DNA of 64,000 nt from the NCBI GenBank assembly GCA_002840645.1, contig PHBO01000014.1, positions 1 through 64,000 on the forward strand, written 5' to 3'. Every line of letters begins with the position of its first letter. Positions within the stretch are counted from its first letter, which is position 1. The notes under the pieces are model-generated. The model made no database searches, was not told the DNA's origin, and was given only the letters and a program-made list of their open reading frames with translations. Of this stretch, positions 55,246-64,000 are shown piece by piece. Both the position numbers and the translations under genes were made by a program. The DNA comes from Candidatus Cloacimonetes bacterium HGW-Cloacimonetes-3. GTDB taxonomy: Bacteria; Cloacimonadota; Cloacimonadia; Cloacimonadales; Cloacimonadaceae.

Positions 55246-56781
55246 TTATTCCCATTCTATCGTAGCCGGGGGTTTAGAGCTAATATCAAACACCACTCTG
55301 CTGATGCCTTTTACTTCGTTGCTGATGCGGTTAGACACCTTTTTCAAGAACCAATGGGGTAGTTCTGTCCAATCTGCTGTCATGCCATCCACACTATTCA
55401 CCGCTCGCAAAGCGCACACCTGATCATATGTCCTTTCATCTCCCATCACCCCGACGCTATGTACCGGCAATAAAACTGCAAAGGCTTGCCAGGTGCTGTT
55501 ATACAAACTTGAATCATAAAGCTCGCTGATGAAGATTTCATCTGCAAGTTGCAGCAGGTTAACTTTGTCTTTGTCCACTGCACCGATAATTCTTACTGCC
55601 AAGCCCGGTCCGGGAAAGGGGTGTCTTTGCACCAGGTTTTCCGGTAAGCCCAAACATTTGCCTACTTCTCGAACCTCGTCCTTGAAAAGTTCCCGTAATG
55701 GTTCAATCAGCCTCAGTTTCATTATCTCCGGCAAACCTCCCACATTGTGATGACTTTTTATTGTTGCAGAGGGACCGGCAAAGGATACGCTTTCTATTAC
55801 ATCAGGATATAATGTACCCTGTGCGAGGAATTCCGCATCGGAGAACTCGGCGGCAACTTCTTCAAATACATCGATGAAAGCAGCTCCAATTATCTTTCGT
55901 TTTTGCTCTGGATCGCTTACTCCCTTAAGTTTTGCAAAGAAAGTATCGCCAGCATCCACAAAGCGTATGTTCAAATCCGGATAAGGTGCGAACAGCTCTT
56001 TCACTCTCCGGGCTTCAGCGTAACGCATCAGACCGGTATCCACAAATATAGGGATTAGCTGCTTCCCAATCGCTTTGTATAACAACATAGCCGCTACTGA
56101 GGAATCTACGCCTCCGCTAAGCCCAAGTATAACCCTCTTCTCCCCTACCTTATCTTTAATCTTCTGGATACTTTCGGTAACAAAAGAACCCGCAGTCCAA
56201 TCTGCATTAAGCCCTGCTACTGCAAACAGGAAATTGGCTAACATAGCCTTACCCCCGGGGCTGTGAACCACCTCGGGATGAAATTGAAGGGCATATATCG
56301 GGAGAGTTTTGTGCTTGAATGCAGCGTGAGGTGAGTTTGCTGTCTTTGCCAGGATTGTAAAACACTCTGGTAACACAGACAGTGCATCTCCGTGGCTCAT
56401 CCATACTTGTTCACAATTGTCCAGACCCCCGAAAAGTACATCATCGCCGCTAATAGTAAGTTCAGCACAGCCGTATTCTCTTTTTTCTGCACGCTGCACC
56501 ATTCCTCCCCAATGAGAAGAAACCAGTTGCATGCCATAGCATATCCCCAGAATGGGTATTCCTAATGTCCAGATACCTGTATCAGGATAGGGCGCTAGAG
56601 GATTTGAAATACTGAAAGGGCTACCAGAAAGGATTATCGCGCGCGGTGAAAAGTGCTTTATCTCATCCATACTCATACTATAGGGATGGATTTCACAGTA
56701 AACATGATGTCCACGCACCACTCTGGCTATAAGCTGTGTGTATTGAGAGCCAAAATCTAAAATCAGAACTTTGCTATGCAT
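55246..56781 (-). CDS. guaA: GMP synthase (glutamine-hydrolysing)
   Basis: 511 residues, normal for GuaA; it makes GMP from XMP. Glutamine amidotransferase domain (~5-190): catalytic Cys in LGICYGMQ and QFHPEVVH (His, Glu). ATP-pyrophosphatase domain (~200-380): PP-loop LGLSGGVDSSVAAML. C-terminal dimerisation domain ends RISNEVKGISRVVFDIS-x-KPPATIEWE. Starts 12 nt after the metallo-beta-lactamase-fold gene. Confidence 0.96.
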   Translation of the reverse strand: MHSKVLILDFGSQYTQLIARVVRGHHVYCEIHPYSMSMDEIKHFSPRAIILSGSPFSISNPLAPYPDTGIWTLGIPILGICYGMQLVSSHWGGMVQRAEKREYGCAELTISGDDVLFGGLDNCEQVWMSHGDALSVLPECFTILAKTANSPHAAFKHKTLPIYALQFHPEVVHSPGGKAMLANFLFAVAGLNADWTAGSFVTESIQKIKDKVGEKRVILGLSGGVDSSVAAMLLYKAIGKQLIPIFVDTGLMRYAEARRVKELFAPYPDLNIRFVDAGDTFFAKLKGVSDPEQKRKIIGAAFIDVFEEVAAEFSDAEFLAQGTLYPDVIESVSFAGPSATIKSHHNVGGLPEIMKLRLIEPLRELFKDEVREVGKCLGLPENLVQRHPFPGPGLAVRIIGAVDKDKVNLLQLADEIFISELYDSSLYNSTWQAFAVLLPVHSVGVMGDERTYDQVCALRAVNSVDGMTADWTELPHWFLKKVSNRISNEVKGISRVVFDISSKPPATIEWE

Positions 56782-56793
56782 CCGTTTTATCTC

Positions 56794-57420
56794 CTAACGC
56801 ACAAAGGGGTTATTTGCTTTTTCCAAGCCTATGGAAGTAGCAGGTCCATGCCCGGGAAACACAAGCACATCATCATCCAGAGTAAACAGCTTCTCCTTAA
56901 TAGACTTCAGGATTGTGGGGCTACTACCACCGGGGAGATCTGTTCGCCCAATGCTTTGTTCAAAAAGAGTATCTCCGCTGATAAGGTATTTATCCGCCAA
57001 TAAGCAAATACCACCTAAGGTGTGTCCTGGCGTATGGATAACTTTCACCTGTCTATTTCCAAGCAAGATTATCTCTCCATCGTAGAGCATATGCTGTGCA
57101 GCATCAAGAGCCAGCGGATAACCCATCAAGCCGCTAAGGTTCTTGCTATTGTTAATCAGCATGTCTGCATCCAATGTGTGAATCGCAACTGGGCATCCAA
57201 GTGCTTCCGAAAAGAATCTGTTGCCTCCAATATGGTCGCCATGCCCATGTGTATTCACAACCAGTTTTACTTTCAGATGCAAATTGCGGATATGTTCCAA
57301 AGCTTTTTCCGATGGCGCACCCGGATCAATCAGCAGTGCTTCCAGGCTTTCTGTATCCCAAAGCAGCCATGTGTTTATCTGATATTCTTGTAACAAAATG
57401 AAGGATTCTAACTTTATCAT
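56794..57420 (-). CDS. Metallo-beta-lactamase-fold hydrolase (glyoxalase II-like)
   Basis: 208 residues. Dinuclear-metal motif THGHGDHIGG (~57-66), HTPGHTLGGICLL (~128) and the Asp in LISGDTLFEQ (~148), then PGHGPATSIGLE at the end. This is the small glyoxalase II-like type common in anaerobes; substrate unknown, and rubredoxin-type fusion partners are absent. It lies between guaA and the PP-loop gene. Confidence 0.9.
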   Translation of the reverse strand: MIKLESFILLQEYQINTWLLWDTESLEALLIDPGAPSEKALEHIRNLHLKVKLVVNTHGHGDHIGGNRFFSEALGCPVAIHTLDADMLINNSKNLSGLMGYPLALDAAQHMLYDGEIILLGNRQVKVIHTPGHTLGGICLLADKYLISGDTLFEQSIGRTDLPGGSSPTILKSIKEKLFTLDDDVLVFPGHGPATSIGLEKANNPFVR

Positions 57421-57435
57421 CTACCAGCCCCTTGT

Positions 57436-58437
57436 TTAATCGTATGATATGCGAAATTGCCTTGCAGTTTCGGCACTCGCTTTAGCAGCAGAGCACTCTA
57501 CTGCCACACCAATTTGTTCACCATTCTTGTATCGGGAAACTTCAAAAGTTGTAATTTCTTTGGCTTTGGGGTGGTAATATAAAAAGATGCTTAGTGCTAT
57601 TTGTAGTTCGCTTGCACCCAATTCATCAGCAATAATCAATCCCAGAGGCCCCATCATATCTTTTGCCAGCAGCTTAAAGCCATCTGTAAAATTAACTTCC
57701 AAAGCGTCATTATCCGGCTCATCCCTACCCACGATAAGCTTAACCTTCTCCCCTATTCTGAAATGTCTGCCATTGGACAAAAGTTCGAGATTATAACTGT
57801 TCACTTCACTCCGATCCATCAAGTCCTGCAAGCGAAGGCAGTAGTTCCTGTCCGTTAGTAAGCAACCACCTGCAGGATGGGGATAATCTTTCACACCCAG
57901 CGAATGTGCCAGATTCATTTGTGCAGATCGTCCGCGTCCATGGAAATCAAGTAAGTCGCTCTTGTCCACCCAGCCTTCCCTGATCGGCAGAGTATCAGGC
58001 AAGTGAAGCTGACAAAGAGGACGGACTATCAGATCTCTTGCTCCGCTAAGCTTAGAAACGCTGTCTAATGCATCCCTGCGTTGAGACATGGGACGCTGCC
58101 CCAATACTTCCCCGCTTATTAGGAAATCAGCATCTTTTTCTACTAACAATTCTGCTGCTTTTCTAAACATGAAGCCGTGACAATCGATGCAGGGATTAAG
58201 TCGTTTGCCAAAACCGTACGCAGGATTGTCTAACAATACTAAATGCTCTTCCGTAACGTCTATTACTTCCAGTTCTATATCATTTTGTGTTGCAGAAAGA
58301 AGGGCTCTATCTTCTTTCAAATACGGTGCGCGAAAGAAGATTGGATAAACAGTGTAACCTCTGCTTTGCATCCATTTTACAGCTAAAATACTATCTAAGC
58401 CCCCGGAGAATAAGGCTATTGCTCTATGCTTTTTCAT
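57436..58437 (-). CDS. PP-loop ATPase related to tRNA thiolation enzymes, with C-terminal RNA-binding-like domain
   Basis: 333 residues. N-terminal PP-loop FSGGLDSILAVKWM (~10-23) and NPCIDCHGFMF (~82) resemble MnmA/ThiI-type enzymes that adenylate and thiolate tRNA. YPHPAGGCLLTDRNYCLRLQDL (~187) and the last ~130 residues resemble an NFACT-R/DUF814-type domain. Many annotated relatives are called tRNA thiouridylases, but sulfur chemistry of this subgroup is uncertain: only the CxxC and one further Cys are seen, and no rhodanese domain. Co-directional with the hydrolase and GT9 genes. Confidence 0.8.
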   Translation of the reverse strand: MKKHRAIALFSGGLDSILAVKWMQSRGYTVYPIFFRAPYLKEDRALLSATQNDIELEVIDVTEEHLVLLDNPAYGFGKRLNPCIDCHGFMFRKAAELLVEKDADFLISGEVLGQRPMSQRRDALDSVSKLSGARDLIVRPLCQLHLPDTLPIREGWVDKSDLLDFHGRGRSAQMNLAHSLGVKDYPHPAGGCLLTDRNYCLRLQDLMDRSEVNSYNLELLSNGRHFRIGEKVKLIVGRDEPDNDALEVNFTDGFKLLAKDMMGPLGLIIADELGASELQIALSIFLYYHPKAKEITTFEVSRYKNGEQIGVAVECSAAKASAETARQFRISYD

Positions 58438-58498
58438 AAATCAAGGGCAAATACATGCTACTTTCTGTCAAGAGGGATTTGTGAGCCCAAGTAGTTCT

Positions 58499-59443
58499 TT
58501 ATGTGCTTAGAACTTCATATATAGCTGATGAAAGTAGCTCCGGGGTGAGCATCTTCATGCATTTGAAATGACCCAGAGGACAGGTTTTATCGCCATGCAA
58601 AGAACATGGCTGGCAGGGCAGATCCACATAAACTACTTTTGCTTTATCATTCAATGGTCTGAATCCCAAACGCGGATGAGTACCTCCAAATATTGCTATC
58701 TGAGGCAGGTTCAGAGCTGCTGCAAGATGCATGGGACCGGTGTCTCCACTAATAACAAGCTTGCAGGTTTGTAGTGAATTTAACAAATCTTCATAGCCAA
58801 ACATCCCTGCAAAACTGGTGCATTGTGAAGCGCATGCTGATGCAATTGCATTGCAAGCTTCTATATCATATGCAGAGCCAAAAAGAGAGAACTGAGTCTG
58901 AGGATTCAGTTTAATAAGCTGTATCCATGATTCTATGGGATAACGCTTTGTGAAATGAGTTGCTCCAGGAAAGATAGCAATGGAACCTGTATCGAACACC
59001 TTAGCTTCAACCTTTAATCGCGGGTATTTATAACTATTGTCAATGCCCAGTTTTTGCAAGCTGCTCATATATAGCTGTACGGTAGAATCAATGGCTTTCT
59101 GATGGTCGCCCTTCACGATTGCTTTCCGTAATGAACGCTGTTTATTATAGCCTACTTTCTTCTTGCTTTTAAGCACTATACAAAGAATGATAGATGCCAG
59201 CTTCCCATGCAGATCAATAACAAGATCATACTTTGTTTCCCGAAGCATGCGATGAAAGCCAAAGCTTCTGTCATAAGGTATTACATGCACAGGAGTGGCA
59301 AACAAAGCAGGCAAATCCGCAAATGCAGGTTTGCATATATAATGTATCTCAGCATCAGGATACGCACTATGTAGCACAGCACATATTGGCTCGGTAAGGA
59401 CTATATCCCCCAATGAACTGAGACGGATGATGAGTATCTTCAT
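58499..59443 (-). CDS. Glycosyltransferase family 9 (heptosyltransferase-like)
   Basis: 314 residues. IRLSSLGDIVLTEP at the N-terminus and SGDTGPMHLAAALNLPQIAIFGG (~232) are GT9 marks. Such enzymes add ADP-heptose or similar sugars to the LPS core. Together with the Kdo transferase it supports an LPS-like surface. Its ATG directly follows the alaS stop with no gap. Confidence 0.92.
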   Translation of the reverse strand: MKILIIRLSSLGDIVLTEPICAVLHSAYPDAEIHYICKPAFADLPALFATPVHVIPYDRSFGFHRMLRETKYDLVIDLHGKLASIILCIVLKSKKKVGYNKQRSLRKAIVKGDHQKAIDSTVQLYMSSLQKLGIDNSYKYPRLKVEAKVFDTGSIAIFPGATHFTKRYPIESWIQLIKLNPQTQFSLFGSAYDIEACNAIASACASQCTSFAGMFGYEDLLNSLQTCKLVISGDTGPMHLAAALNLPQIAIFGGTHPRLGFRPLNDKAKVVYVDLPCQPCSLHGDKTCPLGHFKCMKMLTPELLSSAIYEVLST

Positions 59444-62056
59444 CTACTGGGACTTCAGCATATCCGGAATAGCTTGCATAACTTCAGGTATTTTTTCCAG
59501 TGCCTTGCCGCCCGCCATAGCGGAATCAGGCCTTCCCCCACCTTTGCCATCAAGCATTTCTGCCAGTTTTGCCACCAGCTTGCCGGCATGATATCCGGGA
59601 ATCAGATCGGCACTAACCACACATGCTATGTTTAGCTTATCTTCCCAGGTATTGAACAGAAACGCAATACAGTTTTTACATTGCGATTTAAGACTATCGG
59701 TTATCTGTTTAAACTCTTCCAAATTGGGAAAGTTCGTTTCTTTGATGAGAAGATTAATCTCTCCGAAAGCTATAGTGCTAAGCAAGAGCTGTTGCACAAA
59801 TGCATCTCCAGCCTTTGCCTGTATGGCTTTTAGCTGAGCTTCAAGCTGGTTGAAAGAGGCAATATATGCATCAAGTTTAGTATCCAGTGAGGCTGGTGAA
59901 CAATGAAGTTTCTCCGCAAGCCGGGTTGCAGTTGCTTGCATTTCGTCTATATAAGCCAAAGCACTTTTACCAGTATATGCTTCAATACGTCTGATTCCTG
60001 CTGCTGAAGAGCTTTCGGAGATAATTTTAAATAAGCCTATCTCCCCGGTTGCATTTACATGCGTCCCACCGCAAAGTTCTTTGGAGAATCCTTCCACGTT
60101 TACCACGCGGACTTCGTCACTATACTTCTCTCCAAACAATGCCATTGCTCCATCGCTTTTCGCACTCTCTATACTCTGTATGGTGGTGTTTAGGGTGAGG
60201 TTATCAAGAATAGCAATATTTACGCTTTGCTCCACGGCTTTTAACTCATCATGACTGAGACCCTTGAAATGAGTAAAATCCAGCCGTAAATAATCACTAT
60301 TTACCAGAGAGCCTTTCTGCTGTACATGAGTCCCCAGAACATTGCGTAATGCCTTATGCAAAAGATGAGTAGCTGTATGGTTGCGAGCAACATCCTTTCG
60401 ATGAGCAACGTCTATTTCCATTGTAACGGGCTTAGCAGAGATTAGCCCACGGGTAAGCTTACCATAATGGATAATGTTATCATCTTGTTTCTTCACATCG
60501 TGGATGCTTAGCTCAAAATCCTCATTACGTATAATGCCTTTGTCAGCTATCTGCCCGCCTGATTCAGCATAGAACGGAGTATTATCCACCTGCAACAGAA
60601 CCGTTGCATCTTCATCAATTCGGTAGCGCTGAATGTGAGCGGTTGTCTCGAACTGAGTATATCCCACAAAACCTGTGGGAGTAGGGTTGGATAGCTCTAT
60701 CCAATCTGCATCAAAGCTCTGGGTGGCAAATTTACTTGCACTGCGGGCACGGTTTCTTTGAAGCTCCATCTCGGCATTAAAGCCAACAATATCCACGCTT
60801 AAGCCTCTCTCTTCCGCCAAGATCATGGTAAGATCAAGCGGGAAGCCATAGGTGTCGTACAAGGTAAATGCATCCAGCCCGGATATCTTCTTATCAGGGG
60901 AGTTTGCACTTAGCTCGTTTAGCCTCTCAAGCCCTGTATCAAGCGTTTTGTTAAAGCGTTCTTCCTCTGCTTTGATAACCATCTTGATAAATTCTTCCTT
61001 ACCTGCAAGCTCTGTAAAGTGATGCCCCATAACGCTTACGACGGTATCTACCAAGGTATGCAGGAATGGCTCTGCAAAGCCAAGTAGGCGGCCATGCCTG
61101 GCAGCACGGCGCAAGATACGCCGGAGAACATAGCCCCTGCCTTCATTGGAGGGGAAGCCCCCATCGGCAAGTGCAAAGCATAAACAGCGTACGTGATCGG
61201 CAATCACACGGTGGGAAGTGCCATTTTCCTGAGTATAGACAACTCCGGAGATCGCAGCCAGTTTTTCTATAATGGGCATAAACAAATCAGTTTCGTAGTT
61301 ACTGCTTTTTTCCTGTAACACCTGGGTTATACGCTCCAAGCCGGCACCGGTATCAATAAACCTGTGTTGTAAGGGTGTTAGCTCTCGGTTTGTTTCCCGG
61401 TTGTACTGGATGAAAACCAGATTCCAAAGCTCAATATAGCGGGCACAATCACCATTTACCCTGCAGATATGTCCTTCTATTCCCTGCTTGTCACAAGCGG
61501 AAGCACCCCTGTCTATGTGTATCTCGGAGCAAGGTCCGCAGGGACCGGTCTCCCCCATTTCCCAGAAGTTATCCTTATCTCCATGATAGCTGATATGGCT
61601 GTGGTCTATATCTGTCTTGCTTTTCCACAGTTCAAATGCTTCGTGGTCGCTGGTATGAACTGTAGCATACATTAGCTGCTTGGGGAGCTTCCAAACCTCT
61701 GTAAGTAGTTCCCAAGCCCAAAGGATAGCTTCTTCTTTATAATAATCTCCAAAGCTCCAGTTGCCAAGCATCTCAAAGAAAGTGTGGTGATAACCATCTT
61801 TGCCCACTTCCTCCAGGTCATTATGCTTACCTCCGGCACGGATACACTTCTGGCTATTTACCGCACGTGTGATAGATATATCCTTTTGTCCCAGAAAGAT
61901 GTTCTTGAACTGGTTCATCCCGGCATTGGCAAATAGCAGGGTGGGATCATCAGCAGGGACAACCGGAGAAGAGTGAACAAAACTGTGTTCCTTCTCCACG
62001 AAGAAGCTAATGAATTGCCGGCGTATCTCTTTGCTTGTAAATATCTTGCTGCTCAT
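59444..62056 (-). CDS. alaS: Alanyl-tRNA synthetase
   Basis: The frame is open to 62104, but the ATG at 62056 gives the usual MSSKIFTSKEIRRQFISFF start, with GGAAGA upstream (870 residues, normal). Class II aminoacylation core (FANAGMNQFKNIFLG), editing domain with metal-binding His/Cys (ARNHTATHLLH, CGGTHVNATGEIG), and C-terminal DHHA1 domain (KGGGRPDSAMAGGKA). The gene starts 1 nt after the trxB stop. Confidence 0.95.
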   Translation of the reverse strand: MSSKIFTSKEIRRQFISFFVEKEHSFVHSSPVVPADDPTLLFANAGMNQFKNIFLGQKDISITRAVNSQKCIRAGGKHNDLEEVGKDGYHHTFFEMLGNWSFGDYYKEEAILWAWELLTEVWKLPKQLMYATVHTSDHEAFELWKSKTDIDHSHISYHGDKDNFWEMGETGPCGPCSEIHIDRGASACDKQGIEGHICRVNGDCARYIELWNLVFIQYNRETNRELTPLQHRFIDTGAGLERITQVLQEKSSNYETDLFMPIIEKLAAISGVVYTQENGTSHRVIADHVRCLCFALADGGFPSNEGRGYVLRRILRRAARHGRLLGFAEPFLHTLVDTVVSVMGHHFTELAGKEEFIKMVIKAEEERFNKTLDTGLERLNELSANSPDKKISGLDAFTLYDTYGFPLDLTMILAEERGLSVDIVGFNAEMELQRNRARSASKFATQSFDADWIELSNPTPTGFVGYTQFETTAHIQRYRIDEDATVLLQVDNTPFYAESGGQIADKGIIRNEDFELSIHDVKKQDDNIIHYGKLTRGLISAKPVTMEIDVAHRKDVARNHTATHLLHKALRNVLGTHVQQKGSLVNSDYLRLDFTHFKGLSHDELKAVEQSVNIAILDNLTLNTTIQSIESAKSDGAMALFGEKYSDEVRVVNVEGFSKELCGGTHVNATGEIGLFKIISESSSAAGIRRIEAYTGKSALAYIDEMQATATRLAEKLHCSPASLDTKLDAYIASFNQLEAQLKAIQAKAGDAFVQQLLLSTIAFGEINLLIKETNFPNLEEFKQITDSLKSQCKNCIAFLFNTWEDKLNIACVVSADLIPGYHAGKLVAKLAEMLDGKGGGRPDSAMAGGKALEKIPEVMQAIPDMLKSQ

Positions 62057-62057
62057 T

Positions 62058-62990
62058 TCAGTCTTCCAGGGAATCATAGTTTTCAATAATCCACTTCTCG
62101 GCACTCCATGCAGCTACGGCACCATCGCTGGTGGCTGTAACAACTTGCCTGAGAACGGTATGTCGTATATCCCCGGCTGCATATATGCCCGGGACATTGG
62201 TGTGCATGGTTTCATCCGTTAGTACAAAACCGGCACTATCCAGCTCGATACGAGATTCCAGCAATTCATTGTTAGGAAGAATTCCCACATATATAAATAT
62301 GCCATCGACGGGTAGATGTGTTATCTGCTTAGTCTTACGGTTAAATATCTCCAGCTCTTTCACTCTGGTATCTCCTACAATTTCCTGAACCACAGTATCC
62401 CAAATGAATTCCATCTTGGGGTTCTTAAGGGCACGTTCCTGAATTATCTTCTGTGCCCGTAAGCTATCACGCCGGTGGATTACATACACTTTCTTAGCGA
62501 AGCGGGTAAGGAACAGCCCTTCCTCTATGGCAGAATCCCCGCCGCCAACCACTGCTACCACCTTATCACGGTACAAAGCACCATCGCATGTGGCACAATA
62601 GGATACTCCCCTTCCCGTAAGCGGCTCTTCTCCGGGTACATTCAGGCGTCTGGGATGTGCTCCGGTGCAAATGATAACGGATTTTGCCCTATAGGTATTT
62701 TCTTTTGTTTGGATAATCTTGCACAAACCTTCCAAGCCTATGGCGGTGATCTCTTCATCGTGAAACACAGTACCAAAGCGCTCTGCCTGTTTTCGCATTT
62801 TATCGGTTAAATCAAAGCCCGATAGCGGCTCTTCAAAGCCGGGATAGTTCTCCACTTCGTCCGTAACGGTAATCTGCCCGCCAACGAAGGCTTTCTCAAA
62901 AACGGCAGTTTTTAATCCACCTCTGGCACTGTAAATTGCTGCGCTCAGCCCGGCAGGTCCGGCTCCAATAATTATTATGTCGTATCTCAT
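62058..62990 (-). CDS. trxB: Thioredoxin reductase
   Basis: 310 residues, a standard TrxB. IIGAGPAGLSAAIYSARGG binds FAD, the redox-active CATCD lies at ~135, VVAVVGGGDSAIEEGLFL binds NADPH and GIYAAGDIRHTVLRQV closes the FAD site. It reduces thioredoxin with NADPH. AGGAT upstream of the ATG is the likely ribosome-binding site. First gene of the run with alaS and GT9. Confidence 0.95.
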   Translation of the reverse strand: MRYDIIIIGAGPAGLSAAIYSARGGLKTAVFEKAFVGGQITVTDEVENYPGFEEPLSGFDLTDKMRKQAERFGTVFHDEEITAIGLEGLCKIIQTKENTYRAKSVIICTGAHPRRLNVPGEEPLTGRGVSYCATCDGALYRDKVVAVVGGGDSAIEEGLFLTRFAKKVYVIHRRDSLRAQKIIQERALKNPKMEFIWDTVVQEIVGDTRVKELEIFNRKTKQITHLPVDGIFIYVGILPNNELLESRIELDSAGFVLTDETMHTNVPGIYAAGDIRHTVLRQVVTATSDGAVAAWSAEKWIIENYDSLED

Positions 62991-63323
62991 ATCTCATCCT
63001 TATTCAGTAGCTTATGTAGATATTCACATCTTTGCGAAAGCTATGTTTAGTCAAGTGAAAATCGTATCCTACTCAATAGTAGCCACCTCTCAAACCCATT
63101 CTCAATTCTCCATTTTCAATTGTCATTTTCAGCTTCAATGCATAACAACAATGCGGGAATGTAATCTGCATTGGATTTTGGCATTAGCTGTCGGATATCC
63201 TTAAGATAGATTCCTGATACATCCTTTGTAAGGTATTTGTTTTTTTAATCTCACAAAAAAAAAGAAGCCCCACATAAGCGGGGCTTCAATATACTGTAGT
63301 AGCGTTTCAAGAAACGTTAATAA
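62991..63323. other. Intergenic region before trxB
   Basis: 333 nt without a supported gene. The left side is the trxB leader; the right side holds the terminator of the FlgD-tail gene (63264-63287). No RNA gene or repeat family is recognised. Confidence 0.6.
63255..63287 (-). terminator. Terminator of the right-edge FlgD-tail gene
   Basis: Stem GAAGCCCC/GGGGCTTC (63264-63271 with 63280-63287). On the minus strand a run of nine T residues follows. Confidence 0.92.
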
Positions 63324-64000
63324 TTATTTCACTAATGTCATCTTGTAAAAGGAATTAACACTTCCTGCCTGCATTCTGGCGAAATAGATACCGCTGGCAC
63401 AGTGTTTGCCATTGCTGTCTTTGCCATCCCAGCCGATCTGATAAATGCCGCTTTCTTTAGAGCTATGTAACAACGAACGGATTAGCTGTCCTTTCTGGTT
63501 GTAGATTCCTATGGTAACGTTTGCTGTGTCTCTTAGTTTATAAGCAATTTCCGTGCTGGGGCGGAAGGGATTGGGATAGACATTTACTATTCCCGTCTCG
63601 TATTCAACCGTAGAAGGAACCACTTCACCCTCATTACCGGTAAACACACTAACGGGACCATAGAAATTGTTGCTGTTGTTCATTTCAGCAGATTCCACCC
63701 AATAGTAATAGGTAGCACCTGGCTCAAACTCACTATCTGAGTAGTTGTAGGTGTGTTGAATTGAGCTGTTTGTTCCTTCAATGAAACCCGCGTTAAGCTT
63801 GACGGCATTGGCTATATCGGCATCATCGGAGCGATAAACATTGAAACCAAGGATGTTAGATTCCGATTCTGTTGTCCACTGCAATCTCACAAGTGTTTGG
63901 GAAGTAGCAGTTGCAGTGAAGGAAGACATTGTTACAGGAAGTGTTTCAGCTGGTTGGATTATAACTACAGGTATTGAACCTTTGGCTCCAAAGGGAACGT
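63324..64000 (-). CDS. Secreted protein with FN3 domain and C-terminal FlgD-like sorting tail (5' end beyond the window)
   Basis: The frame stays open to the window edge, so this is the 3' end of a larger gene; the ATG at 63929 is internal. Visible: a Gly/Pro-poor linker, an FN3 module (LVRLQWTTESESNILGFNVY at the start, then YYYWVES), then a tail beginning YPNPFRPST and ending GIYFARMQAGS, the same design as in the 1304-residue protein at 247-4161. Likely exported by the same route (inference). Confidence 0.88.
   Translation of the reverse strand, partial: VPFGAKGSIPVVIIQPAETLPVTMSSFTATATSQTLVRLQWTTESESNILGFNVYRSDDADIANAVKLNAGFIEGTNSSIQHTYNYSDSEFEPGATYYYWVESAEMNNSNNFYGPVSVFTGNEGEVVPSTVEYETGIVNVYPNPFRPSTEIAYKLRDTANVTIGIYNQKGQLIRSLLHSSKESGIYQIGWDGKDSNGKHCASGIYFARMQAGSVNSFYKMTLVK

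Overview
The window looks like a chromosomal segment of a Gram-negative-type anaerobic fermenter, most probably Candidatus Cloacimonadota (the Cloacimonas group). Pointers are: a 3-keto-5-aminohexanoate cleavage enzyme with H46, H48 and E230 at the positions I recall for the Cloacimonas Kce metal site; adenosylcobalamin-type ribonucleotide reductase; an isolated 2-hydroxyacyl-CoA dehydratase activator; secreted proteins ending in a FlgD-like sorting tail; Kdo transferase and a GT9 heptosyltransferase-type enzyme (an LPS outer membrane); and SDR-type threonine dehydrogenase. The taxon is inferred from gene content, not from a marker-gene search.

Layout. 0.2-9 kb: two very large secreted proteins on the minus strand (an FN3/FlgD-tail protein and a subtilisin), each followed by a terminator. 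9.3-12.8 kb: porin-like protein, LDH2-family dehydrogenase and ornithine/lysine-type decarboxylase, read on the minus strand. 12.9-19.9 kb: an accessory island with a broken primase-like gene, several families of inverted and tandem repeats, a TRL-like lipoprotein, a Sel1 protein, a 444-residue orphan, and two paralogous ~150-residue proteins that share an upstream box. Its left edge and its right part carry inverted copies of the same ~107-bp repeat. 20.0-25.8 kb (plus): threonine dehydrogenase, Gfo/Idh oxidoreductase, asparaginyl-tRNA synthetase, aminotransferase, a small secreted protein, prepilin peptidase. 26.2-34.2 kb (plus): a tight six-gene operon of glucan debranching enzyme, glycosyltransferase, GH57 enzyme, an NtrC-like regulator with an altered GAFTGA loop, a YbbR protein and TsaD.

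34.3-41.2 kb (minus): PHP phosphatase, dehydratase activator, M16 peptidase, FolE2, ApbE and a zinc-ribbon membrane protein. 41.5-49.1 kb (minus): YicC, a small membrane protein, RNase R, MurI, Kce and NrdJ as one close-packed run. 49.3-55.2 kb (minus): MiaB, a glycosyltransferase-Ppx/GppA fusion, a NusG-II-domain protein, the AmrS-type radical SAM enzyme, Kdo transferase, then tRNA-Asp. 55.2-63.0 kb (minus): GMP synthase, metallo-beta-lactamase-fold hydrolase, PP-loop thiolation-type protein, GT9 transferase, alanyl-tRNA synthetase, thioredoxin reductase. The right edge holds the 3' end of another FlgD-tail secreted protein.

Core genes are ordinary housekeeping with 0-10 nt spacing and many 4-bp ATGA overlaps. 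The unusual material lies in the 12.9-19.9 kb island, in the glycosyltransferase-Ppx/GppA fusion, and in the regulator of the glucan operon.
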